24,361 nucleotides of DNA from Streptomyces sp. NRRL F-6131 (GTDB lineage Bacteria > Actinomycetota > Actinomycetes > Streptomycetales > Streptomycetaceae): the NCBI GenBank assembly GCA_000719695.1, contig JOHN01000089.1, positions 1 through 24,361 of the forward strand, read 5' to 3'. Of the stretch, positions 1-6,707 are shown piece by piece. The first letter of the stretch is position 1, and the number at the start of each line of letters is the position of its first letter. Under the pieces are notes generated by a model. The model made no database searches, was not told the origin of the DNA, and saw only the letters and a program-made list of their open reading frames with translations. The position numbers and the translations under genes were made by a program.

Positions 1-2344
1 GGGTGGGGGTGGAAGTGGGGACGGGGGCCGTACGGTCGGCCTCGACCAGGCGGTCGATCCGGGCCAGGTGCTCACGCTGGGGGCGGGTCGCGAGGTTGAC
101 CCCCTCGGCGGCCAGCAGCTGGAACGGCGCGAGCCCCGGGCGGCCCGGAGCCGTGGCACGCCGGTACGCGCCGGTGAACTCCCGCACGTCCGCCGCCCGG
201 TCGCGCTGCCGGTCGAGCGGCCCGGAGACGTCCAGGCCCCGGGCGGCCGCCCGTTCCAGTGCGGCCAGCACCGGCGGCAGCACCGCCCCCGCCGCCGCGC
301 CGACCGCCGCGTTCCGGGCGTGCCACGCCTCCACCGGGGACGGGCCCGCACCGGTGGCGGACCACGTGTCGACGGTCGGCCACGCGCCGCCGGTGAACGG
401 CGGCCGGCCCGTCAGGGCGGCGTCCAGCAGCAGCCAGTCGCTGCCCAGCTCGGCGAAGAGCCCCGACCGTTCCGCCGCCGCCCGCAGCCGGAGCAGCACC
501 TCCGCCTCCTCCGCCGCGCCGAACAGCGCCCCGCCGCTCCGCGACCAGACCGCCCCCGGACCCGCCGGACCGAACCGCCGCGCCAGCGCCGCGTCGTCCC
601 GTGCCACCAGCACCACCGCACGCGGCCCCGGCACCAGCTCCGTGCAGAGCACCTCGCCGACGCCGTCCGCCCGGTACCCGGCGAACGCCTCGTCCGGATG
701 CTCCAGGTACCCCGGCCGGCGCGCTCCCGCCACCGGCGGCACCGACGGCGGCAGGTGGACCAGCAACCGGGGATCCACCGCCGACCGTCCCGTCGTCTCC
801 AGCGCCGCGGCGGCGTGCTCCGCCCGCACCGCCACCGTCCCGAGCAGCGCCGTCTCCACCGCGTGCGGCCCCGCCACGTCCGCGACGTCCAGCGGACGCC
901 CCTCGCGCCCGCCCGGGGCCCCGCTCAGCAACGGCCGGACCGGCGCGTACCACTGGCGCTCCGCCTCCACCCGGACCAGCTCGCGCTCCGGGTACCGCAG
1001 CGCCGTCATGGCACCGCCGAAGACGCAACCGGTGTCCAGGCAGACCGTGTTGTGCAGGAAGCTCGCCACCGGCAACGGCGTGTGCCCGTACACCACCAGC
1101 GACTTCCCGCGGTACTCCTCCGCCCACGCGTGACGCACCGGCAGACCGTACTCGTCGGTCTCCCCCGTCGTCCCGCCGTAGAGCGCGTGCGCGCGCACCC
1201 GGCCCGAGGAACGACCGTGGTACCGCTCCGGCAGCCCCGCGTGGCACACCACCAGGGCGCCGCCGTCCAACAGGTAGTGATCGGCCAGGCCGCGCAGGAA
1301 CTCCCGCACCCCGGCCCGGAACGCCTCCGGCTCCGCCGCCAGCTGCTCCATGGACTCGCGCAGCCCGTAGGAGAGGGTGACCCGGTCGCCGTCCAGCGCG
1401 CGGGCCAGCTTCAGCTCGTGGTTGCCCGACACGCAGAGCGCGTGGCCCGCCGCCACCATGCCCATCACCAGCCGCAGCACACCCGGGGTGTCCGGGCCCC
1501 GGTCGACCAGGTCGCCGACGAACACCGCCGTCCGGCCGGACGGCGGCACGGCGTCCACCGGGCGGCCCGCCGCGTCCCGCACCAGCCGGTAGCCGAGCCG
1601 GCCCAGCAACGTCTCCAGTTCGGCCCGGCACCCGTGCACGTCGCCGACCAGGTCGAACGGGCCGGTCAGGTGCCGCAGGTCGGCACGCCGACGCTCCAGC
1701 ACCACCTCCGCGCCCGTCACCTCGGCCACGCCCCGCAGGACGTGCACCCGGCGGAAGCCCTCCTTCTCCAGACCCGGCAGCGACGCCCGCAGCTCCCGGT
1801 GCTGGCGCGGGATCACGTACGCCGGCAGCTCGCGGTCCGGGCGGGTGCGGTTGCGCTCGGCGCACTCGCCCAGCGGGACGTCCAGCACGATCGCCTCGGC
1901 CCGCGCGTCGTGCTCCCGGGCGACGGCCAGCAACTGCTTGCGGGCGTGCGCCTGCACGTTGGTGGCGTCCACGACGGTCAGCCGGCCGGCGGCCAGGCGC
2001 TTGCCGACCAGGAAGTGCAGCAGCTCGAAGGCGTCGGCGGAGGCGGACTGGTCGTTCTCGTCGTCGGCCACCAGGGCCCGGCAGGTGTCGGAGGAGACCA
2101 CCTGGGTGGAGCGGAAGTGGCGGCGGGCGAAGGTCGACTTGCCCGCGCCGCTGGTGCCGACCAGGACGACGAGGGAGCCCTCGGTCACGGGGACGACGGG
2201 GTGGGTGGCCTGCGTCGGGGCCGGCGAGGGCGCGGGGGTCGGCGTGGGCGCGGGGGTCGGCGTGGGCGCCGGGGGCGGTGTCGGCGCCGGGGGCGGTGCC
2301 GGGGTCGGGGTGGGCGTGCGGGGTGCGGGGTCGGGCTCGGTCAT
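1..2344 (-). CDS. pnkp: Polynucleotide kinase-phosphatase (bacterial RNA-repair Pnkp), 3' end outside window
   Basis: This is the bacterial Pnkp repair enzyme, known to combine 5'-OH polynucleotide kinase, 2',3'-phosphatase and ATP-dependent ligase domains for mending broken RNA. After a Pro/Thr-rich leader (residues 5-44) comes the kinase with P-loop GTSGAGKST (63-71) and the family sequence DDENDQ near residue 94. The binuclear metallophosphatase follows with GDVHG (234-238), GDLVDRG (277-283), GNHE (307-310), CHAG (367-370), YGH (419-421) and LDTGC (436-440). The ligase-like region begins near 490, but its expected KHMGSR-type motif I reads ELVPGPR with Leu570 at the lysine position, and the expected DCEL reads DAAL (641-644). 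About 781 codons are visible; the family is near 850, so the C-terminus lies beyond base 1. The ATG at 2344 overlaps the hen1 stop as ATGA, so the two genes are translationally coupled. Kinase and phosphatase look functional; the ligase does not. Confidence 0.93.
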   Translation of the reverse strand, partial: MTEPDPAPRTPTPTPAPPPAPTPPPAPTPTPAPTPTPAPSPAPTQATHPVVPVTEGSLVVLVGTSGAGKSTFARRHFRSTQVVSSDTCRALVADDENDQSASADAFELLHFLVGKRLAAGRLTVVDATNVQAHARKQLLAVAREHDARAEAIVLDVPLGECAERNRTRPDRELPAYVIPRQHRELRASLPGLEKEGFRRVHVLRGVAEVTGAEVVLERRRADLRHLTGPFDLVGDVHGCRAELETLLGRLGYRLVRDAAGRPVDAVPPSGRTAVFVGDLVDRGPDTPGVLRLVMGMVAAGHALCVSGNHELKLARALDGDRVTLSYGLRESMEQLAAEPEAFRAGVREFLRGLADHYLLDGGALVVCHAGLPERYHGRSSGRVRAHALYGGTTGETDEYGLPVRHAWAEEYRGKSLVVYGHTPLPVASFLHNTVCLDTGCVFGGAMTALRYPERELVRVEAERQWYAPVRPLLSGAPGGREGRPLDVADVAGPHAVETALLGTVAVRAEHAAAALETTGRSAVDPRLLVHLPPSVPPVAGARRPGYLEHPDEAFAGYRADGVGEVLCTELVPGPRAVVLVARDDAALARRFGPAGPGAVWSRSGGALFGAAEEAEVLLRLRAAAERSGLFAELGSDWLLLDAALTGRPPFTGGAWPTVDTWSATGAGPSPVEAWHARNAAVGAAAGAVLPPVLAALERAAARGLDVSGPLDRQRDRAADVREFTGAYRRATAPGRPGLAPFQLLAAEGVNLATRPQREHLARIDRLVEADRTAPVPTSTPT
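2213..2332 (-). repeat. Pro/Thr/Ala repeat tract at the Pnkp N-terminus
   Basis: Degenerate tandem units of the GCGCCCACGCCGACCCC type (minus strand) code residues 5-44 of Pnkp, an almost pure Pro-Thr-Ala tract before the kinase domain. I recall no such leader in other bacterial Pnkp proteins. Confidence 0.85.
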
Positions 2345-3900
2345 CGGGGCCCACCTCCTCCGGGGGCCGGGGTGTCGCGTGTGAACAGGGCGAGTCGGGG
2401 CGATCGGGATCCTGCCGATCGGGACCCTGCCGATCGGGATCCTGCCGATCGGGATCCTGCCGGTGCGGCCGCGCCGTCGGCGAGGTGGAGGGTGACGGCG
2501 TAGCCGTGCCCGGCCGCCACCCGCCGCGCCCAGGCGGCGAAGGCCGCCCCGCCGGCTTCGGTCCCGGCACCGGGCGGGGCGGTCGCGACCGCCGCCGGTG
2601 GGCGAAGGGCACCGAACACCGCGTGCTCCAGGTACGCCGGGTGCGCGGCGGGCGTCACCCGGTCCGTCGGGTCGGACAGGGCCCCGGGAGGGACGTCGGT
2701 CGGGGTTCCGGCCAGGACGTCGGACAGGGCCCCGGCCAGGACTTCGGCCGGGGCCGCGAACACCACGGCGTCGTAGCCCGTCGGACGGGCGTCCGCGTAG
2801 ATCGGCGCGCCCTGCACCAGACGGACCCCGGGACGGCCCGGACCGGACCGCAGCTCCCACTCCGGGGCGGGGTCCGCCGTCCGTTCCAGGCCGAGGCGGC
2901 GGGCGGCCACGGCCAGGGCGGCCGGCGAGGCGTCCACCCCCAGCAGCTCGGCGAACCGGCCGTCCCCGAGCAGGTCGGCCAGCAGCGCGCCGTGCCCGCA
3001 CCCGAGGTGCACCACCCGCGTCGCCCCGAGCGCGCCCAGCACGGCCCGCACCGCCGCGCCCTCGTCCGGCTCCTCCCGGTGCCGCCGGGCCCCGCCCGGC
3101 TCCGCGGCGTCGTCGTGCCGAGCGAGCCGGCGGGCGATCAGGGCCCGCTCCGGATGGGCGGCGAACAGCCCGTCGGCGTCCGGCCGCGCCGGCGGCGTCC
3201 AGTGGTGCGCGGCGCCGTCCAGGACCGGCAGCAGCGCCGCCAGCTGCCGCAGCGCCTCGGCCGGCCGGACCTCGGGCGCGGCCAGCCGGAGCCGCACGTA
3301 CGGCGAACCGTGCGGCGACACGTCCGGCGAACCGCCGTGGCCGGGCGCAGCGGGGCCGGGCGCAGCGGGGCCGGCCGGAGCAGCGGGGACGGCGGGGGTG
3401 GCGGGGGCGGTGTCCAGCGGCACCGCCGCCGCGTCGACCCGCCAGCCCAGCGGCTCGAACAGTCGCCGCACCAGCGCGACCCCGTCGCCACCCGCGCCGG
3501 ATCCCGGCTCCCGGTCCGCGCGGACGACCGGCAGCTCGATCTCCAGCGGCAGCGCCGTGTCCCCCTCGGGCGCCGGCGGCTGCCCGAGGAGCTGCCGGAA
3601 CACCGTCCGCAGCGCCGCCGCGAACAACGAGGACGCGGCGTACGGGCGGTCGTCGACGCACTCGTCGAGCGTGGCGGGCGGCTGCCCCTTGCCGCGCCGC
3701 CCGCGCAGCAGCGCCTCCGGGTCGACCTCCACCAGCAGCGCGGCCGTGCAGCGGTCGGCCTCGGCCTGGGGGTAGAACAGGTGCGCCTCGCCGAACGCGG
3801 TCGGGACCCGGTGCACCGCGTCCGGGCTCCGCCGCAGCAGCCGCGCCAGGTCGGTGGCGGGGCTCGCGGCGGTTCCGGTGGTGGAGATCGACATGAACAC
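2341..3900 (-). CDS. hen1: Hen1-like 3'-terminal RNA ribose 2'-O-methyltransferase, degenerate active site
   Basis: Bacterial Hen1 methylates the 3'-terminal 2'-OH of broken RNA before Pnkp seals it, and its N-terminal half helps Pnkp ligate. The first ~300 residues match the family well: MSISTTG start region, [43 protein letters not shown] and [10 protein letters not shown]. The methyltransferase half keeps the SAM loop [10 protein letters not shown] and GVDAS. However, the metal-binding EVVEH-type segment reads APAEV (residues 383-387), and I find no HRFEWTR-type histidine segment near the end. There is a Ser/Pro/Asp-rich insertion after this site and a fourfold 15-bp repeat near the C-terminus. 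I chose GTG 3900 because a -10-like hexamer lies 7 nt upstream and family members start with two residues before the ISTTG segment; ATG 3894 is the alternative. It is first in the operon with pnkp. Methyltransferase activity is doubtful; the N-terminal ligase-partner role could remain. Confidence 0.88.
   Translation of the reverse strand: MFMSISTTGTAASPATDLARLLRRSPDAVHRVPTAFGEAHLFYPQAEADRCTAALLVEVDPEALLRGRRGKGQPPATLDECVDDRPYAASSLFAAALRTVFRQLLGQPPAPEGDTALPLEIELPVVRADREPGSGAGGDGVALVRRLFEPLGWRVDAAAVPLDTAPATPAVPAAPAGPAAPGPAAPGHGGSPDVSPHGSPYVRLRLAAPEVRPAEALRQLAALLPVLDGAAHHWTPPARPDADGLFAAHPERALIARRLARHDDAAEPGGARRHREEPDEGAAVRAVLGALGATRVVHLGCGHGALLADLLGDGRFAELLGVDASPAALAVAARRLGLERTADPAPEWELRSGPGRPGVRLVQGAPIYADARPTGYDAVVFAAPAEVLAGALSDVLAGTPTDVPPGALSDPTDRVTPAAHPAYLEHAVFGALRPPAAVATAPPGAGTEAGGAAFAAWARRVAAGHGYAVTLHLADGAAAPAGSRSAGSRSAGSRSAGSRSPRLALFTRDTPAPGGGGPR
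2401..2460 (-). repeat. 15-bp tandem repeat in the hen1 3' end
   Basis: Four exact-length 15-bp units of CGATCGGGATCCTGC (second unit has C for T at one position). In frame they code a Gly-Ser-Arg-Ser-Ala repeat near the Hen1 C-terminus. Confidence 0.95.
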
Positions 3901-3930
3901 CCGTCCGAGTATCGCCGAGCCCAGCCCGCC
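3898..3930 (-). promoter_or_regulatory. Candidate leaderless promoter of hen1-pnkp
   Basis: On the minus strand GATACT (3913-3908) sits exactly 7 nt before the GTG at 3900. That is the distance expected from a -10 box to a transcription start on the first base of the start codon. The -35 region is poor: CTGTCG at a 17-nt spacing matches the consensus at three of six positions. There is no Shine-Dalgarno sequence. The 128-bp gap is shared with the divergent dapD promoter. Confidence 0.45.
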
Positions 3931-3991
3931 CGACAGCCGGATTTCCCCCGGTGCGTCGCGTCCCGTCGAGCTGTCCGGACGGTGAGCGCGT

Positions 3992-4031
3992 TCGGCACCG
4001 ACCGCCCGCATTCGTTAACGTGCACGATGTG
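3992..4031 (+). promoter_or_regulatory. Candidate leaderless promoter of dapD
   Basis: TAACGT (4016-4021) lies 7 nt before the GTG start at 4029, and TCGGCA (3992-3997) lies 18 nt upstream of it and matches four of six -35 consensus bases. There is no Shine-Dalgarno sequence before either in-frame GTG (4020 or 4029). This favours a leaderless mRNA beginning at 4029. Confidence 0.5.
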
Positions 4032-5018
4032 ACTGCTGAATCCACCACCCCCGTGAGCGGCGCCGTTGCCGCAGGTCTGGCCACCATCGCCGCGGACGGC
4101 ACCGTCCTCGACACCTGGTACCCGGCCCCCGCGCTGACCGCCGCGCCCGGCCCGGCCGGGACCGTCCTCCTGACCGCCGAGCAGGCCGAGGCCGAGCTGG
4201 GCGCGGGGGCCGCCGAGGCCCTGCGCGCCGACGCCCGCCGCGGTGTCGAGGTGGTCGCCGTGCGCACCACCATCACCTCGCTGGACGAGAAGCCGCTCGA
4301 CGCGCACGACGCCTACCTGCGTCTGCACCTGCTCAGCCACCGTCTGGTCCAGCCGCACGGCCTCAGCCTCGACGGTGTCTTCGGGCTGCTCGCCAACGTG
4401 GCGTGGACCAGCATCGGCCCGGTCCCGGTGGACAAGGTCGAGCAGGCGCGGCTGGCCGTGCGCGCCCAGGGCGGCCAGCTGGCCGTCTACGGGATCGACA
4501 AGTTCCCGCGGATGACCGACTACGTCGCCCCGTCCGGTGTGCGCATCGCCCACGCGGACCGCGTCCGGCTGGGCGCGCACCTGGCCGTCGGCACCACCGT
4601 GATGCACGAGGGCTTCGTCAACTTCAACGCGGGCACCCTGGGCACCTCGATGGTCGAGGGCCGGGTCAGTGCCGGCGTCGTGGTCGGCGACCACAGCGAC
4701 ATCGGCGGCGGCGCCTCGATCATGGGCACCCTGTCGGGCGGCGGCAAGCAGGTCGTCTCCGTCGGCGAGCGCTGCCTGCTCGGCGCCAACGCGGGCATCG
4801 GCATCTCGCTCGGCAACGACTGCGTCGTCGAGGCCGGTCTCTACGTCACCGCCGGCACCCGGGTGACCACCCCGGACGGCACCGTGGCCAAGGCCGTCGA
4901 GCTGTCCGGCCAGGACAACCTCCTCTTCCGTCGCAACTCCCAGACCGGCGCCGTCGAGGTCATCGCCCGCTCCGGCTCCTGGGGCGGCCTCAACGCCGAC
5001 CTCCACGCCCACAACTGA
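4029..5018 (+). CDS. dapD: 2,3,4,5-tetrahydropyridine-2,6-dicarboxylate N-succinyltransferase
   Basis: DapD transfers succinyl from succinyl-CoA to tetrahydrodipicolinate in the succinylase branch of diaminopimelate/lysine synthesis, in the cytosol. The 329-residue product matches actinobacterial DapD throughout. The N-terminal domain carries [20 protein letters not shown] and VQPHG. The left-handed beta-helix hexapeptide region carries [63 protein letters not shown] and [10 protein letters not shown]. It ends with the conserved NLLFRRNS and WGGLN. GTG 4029 ([11 protein letters not shown]) is preferred because it sits 7 nt after a -10-like box; GTG 4020 would add three residues. The gene is monocistronic, divergent from hen1 and followed by a strong hairpin. 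It is a housekeeping gene and its link to the RNA-repair operon is only positional. Confidence 0.96.
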   Translation: MTAESTTPVSGAVAAGLATIAADGTVLDTWYPAPALTAAPGPAGTVLLTAEQAEAELGAGAAEALRADARRGVEVVAVRTTITSLDEKPLDAHDAYLRLHLLSHRLVQPHGLSLDGVFGLLANVAWTSIGPVPVDKVEQARLAVRAQGGQLAVYGIDKFPRMTDYVAPSGVRIAHADRVRLGAHLAVGTTVMHEGFVNFNAGTLGTSMVEGRVSAGVVVGDHSDIGGGASIMGTLSGGGKQVVSVGERCLLGANAGIGISLGNDCVVEAGLYVTAGTRVTTPDGTVAKAVELSGQDNLLFRRNSQTGAVEVIARSGSWGGLNADLHAHN

Positions 5019-5042
5019 CCCACCCTCCCGCAGGGTCCGGCC

Positions 5043-5086
5043 GCTGATGCCGGGCTCCGAGCCGTGGCTCGGAGCCCGGCATCAGC
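5043..5086 (+). terminator. Rho-independent-type hairpin after dapD
   Basis: Perfect 20-bp inverted repeat: arms 5043-5062 and 5067-5086 with a 4-nt loop, 24 bases after the dapD stop. There is no long T-run, as is usual in streptomycetes. Confidence 0.85.
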
Positions 5087-5337
5087 CGTTCGGCGCGCCG
5101 TCGAACACCGGGGCGGCGCGGATCGACGGGTGCCCGGGCGGCCGGGTGTAGCCCAGGCCGGCCGGTGACGGCAAGCCGGGCGTCACCCGGGCGGCTTACC
5201 CCCGGGAGCGGTTGGACCGCATCGGGTGGTGGCCGGTGACCGCGCGGCGGGGGTGTTCGTTGGTTGCAGCGGCGGGGCCGCGCCCGGCTGTCCGCCGACC
5301 GCTCCACACCGCACCACCGATCCGAAGAGGTCCCCTC
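5087..5337. other. Intergenic region between the dapD terminator and the 72-residue ORF
   Basis: Together with the dapD terminator this makes a gap of about 319 bp. I see no convincing ORF on either strand. A possible small stem pairs 5173-5178 (AAGCCG) with 5192-5197 (CGGCTT). The last bases contain GAAGAGG, the likely ribosome binding site for the next ORF. I could not assign a -35/-10 pair with confidence. Confidence 0.4.
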
Positions 5338-5556
5338 ATGTCCGAGCCCTGGTCCGAGGCGTCCACCACCTCGCAGCACCCCACCGACGACGGGGCGGCG
5401 GCGCCGGCCGCCCCGAAGAGCCTGTTGGAGCAGATGCAGGAGTTGCTCGCCTCGGTGACCGCGGACCTCGCCGACCTTCAGGCCACCGGCGCCCGCACCA
5501 CCTCCCCCGCCCCGACCGCCGCCACCGAGGGCGGCGGGCCCTGCACCGCCCGCTGA
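5338..5556 (+). CDS. Small hypothetical protein (72 aa)
   Basis: The ATG at 5338 follows GAAGAGG with a spacing of 8 nt. The 72-residue product has a Ser/Thr/Ala-rich N-terminus, an amphipathic helix around residues 27-47 (SLLEQMQELLASVTADLADL) and a low-complexity Ala/Thr/Pro/Gly tail ending GGGPCTAR. There is no signal peptide or membrane segment. I do not recognise the family. Its last 79 nt overlap the end of the convergent DUF6099-type gene. Helix plus Gly-rich tail superficially recalls a leader-core peptide, but no maturation enzyme lies beside it. Coding status rests on the ribosome binding site and the helix only. Confidence 0.5.
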   Translation: MSEPWSEASTTSQHPTDDGAAAPAAPKSLLEQMQELLASVTADLADLQATGARTTSPAPTAATEGGGPCTAR

Positions 5557-6170
5557 CCGGGCGGGTCGAGCCGGAGCACCAGTAACCGCTCCTCGTGCTC
5601 CGCCGCCGGCTCGGGGAGCCGTCGAGCACCGTCCGGCTCGAACGGCTCCCCGGGCAGCTCCTCCACCGCCTCGCACAGCTCCGCGTCGTACTCCTCGGGC
5701 CGCTCGCCCGCCCTCCGCCGCACGGCGTCCCGCAGCTGGTCGACCAGCTGGGTGCACTCCGCTCCCGCGTCCACCCCGTCGATGCACGCCCAGTAGAGGC
5801 TCTCGGTGTCGGCGCCGCAGGCCAGCACGACCAGCGTCTCCCCGACGTCGCGCAGGAGCACGCCGAGCCCGTCCAGCATCGGCCCGAGCTCGCCGAGCTC
5901 GGTGAGCCGCCGGGCCCGGCCGCCCGGTCCGAAGGCCGCCACCGCCGACGCGCCCTCCTCCGGATGGTCCAGGCAGCAGGCGGCGTGGGTGGCCGCCTCG
6001 GCCAGCAGCTGGCCGAGGCCCGAGAGCTCCTCCTCGCCCGACCTCGCCAGCCGGGTGGCCACCGCCTCGGTGAGCAGCGCGGCCTGCCGGGCCTCGCCCA
6101 GCACGTCCGGAACGTTCCTGGTCTCCGCCAGGGCGTGCCGGGCGGTCTTGATCAGTCGCAGCGCTTCCAC
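5478..6170 (-). CDS. DUF6099-type hypothetical protein
   Basis: This 230-residue soluble protein starts at GTG 6170 with MEALRLIKTARHALAETRNVPDVLGEA (shown in part by MEALRLIKTARHAL), which resembles a streptomycete family that I recall as DUF6099, of unknown function. It is mostly alpha-helical by composition; LYWACIDGVDAGAEC near residue 125 is the most family-like later stretch. The C-terminal ~60 residues are Pro/Glu/Arg-rich and probably disordered, and its coding end overlaps the small convergent ORF by 79 nt. AAGGGG about 10 nt upstream may serve as ribosome binding site. Two DnaA-box-like sites lie about 100 nt upstream, between this gene and the MazG-like gene. No function can be assigned. 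Confidence 0.72.
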   Translation of the reverse strand: MEALRLIKTARHALAETRNVPDVLGEARQAALLTEAVATRLARSGEEELSGLGQLLAEAATHAACCLDHPEEGASAVAAFGPGGRARRLTELGELGPMLDGLGVLLRDVGETLVVLACGADTESLYWACIDGVDAGAECTQLVDQLRDAVRRRAGERPEEYDAELCEAVEELPGEPFEPDGARRLPEPAAEHEERLLVLRLDPPGQRAVQGPPPSVAAVGAGEVVRAPVA

Positions 6171-6271
6171 GGCCGGACACCCCTTCCGTCGCCCGCACGG
6201 CGCCCTGCCGCGCGGTCACGGGGAGAGAGTGCGCCGGGGCGGACGGGCCTCGCATCCGGACAGGGGAAAGC

Positions 6272-6298
6272 TGTGGACAACCCGGGGGCTGTGGACAA
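6272..6298 (-). promoter_or_regulatory. Pair of DnaA-box-like sites
   Basis: TGTGGACAA occurs at 6272-6280 and again at 6290-6298. Each is the exact reverse complement of TTGTCCACA, the preferred Streptomyces DnaA box. The repeats are in the same orientation, 18 bp apart, in the 147-bp gap between two minus-strand genes. They could be a DnaA regulatory or titration site; no other boxes nearby suggest an origin. Confidence 0.5.
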
Positions 6299-6317
6299 CC
6301 CACATCCCCCGCAGGGG

Positions 6318-6707
6318 TTATGGGCGAACCTCCGGGTTGACGTCGGCACCCTCGGCGGGGGCTCCGGGGACCGGGAAGCGCCGCTCGTTCCGCTCGATCT
6401 TGGCCGCCAGGGCCGTGAGCGGATCGACTCCGACGGCCGTGCAGAACTGGAGCAGGTAGGCGAGCACGTCGGCCACCTCGTCCCGCACCCGGGGGGCCCG
6501 GTCGGGGTCGGCCATCACGGCGGCGGCCTGCTCGGGCGTGAGCCACTGGAAGATCTCCAGCAGTTCACCGGCCTCCACGGTCAGCGCCGAGGCGAGGTTC
6601 TTGGGCGTGTGGAAGGGCTCCCAGCGGCGGGCCGCGGCGAACTCCGTGAGCCGCTGCCGCAGCTCCTCCAGGCTCGGCCCGGCGGGTTCCGTCTCTCGTT
6701 CGTTCAC
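6318..6707 (-). CDS. MazG-like nucleotide pyrophosphohydrolase
   Basis: Small all-alpha NTP pyrophosphatase of the MazG-like/RS21-C6 (dCTPase) group, expected to hydrolyse noncanonical or surplus nucleoside triphosphates to the monophosphate and pyrophosphate, with Mg2+. The 129-residue length fits. The metal-binding ExxE is EAGE in LTVEAGELLEIFQW, and the ExxD motif is EVAD in RDEVADVLAYLLQF. The closing KIERNERRFPV is typical of the family. The GTG at 6707 overlaps the stop of the upstream ATPase gene as GTGA, so the two are translationally coupled. The substrate cannot be told from sequence. Confidence 0.88.
   Translation of the reverse strand: MNERETEPAGPSLEELRQRLTEFAAARRWEPFHTPKNLASALTVEAGELLEIFQWLTPEQAAAVMADPDRAPRVRDEVADVLAYLLQFCTAVGVDPLTALAAKIERNERRFPVPGAPAEGADVNPEVRP

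Noticed and set aside
600..660. Frameshift as the cause of the missing Pnkp lysine
   Set aside because: Family-like sequence continues in the same frame on both sides (GYRADGVGEVLC before, AVVLVARD after), and no other frame shows KHMGSR.
72..2612. Long open frames antisense or out of frame to pnkp, hen1 and most other genes
   Set aside because: In very GC-rich DNA stops are rare in the wrong frames. These frames give Arg/Ala/Gly/Pro-rich translations without family motifs, while another frame of the same DNA encodes a recognised protein.
5196..5384. Minus-strand 62-codon frame in the gap after dapD
   Set aside because: No ribosome binding site, composition typical of a GC-rich shadow frame, and it overlaps the better supported 72-residue ORF.
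5338..5556. Ribosomally made peptide precursor
   Set aside because: The helix plus Gly-rich tail is suggestive, but there is no adjacent maturation, transport or leader-peptidase gene.
6250..6320. Replication origin
   Set aside because: Only two DnaA-box-like sites are present and there is no dnaA, dnaN or dense box cluster.
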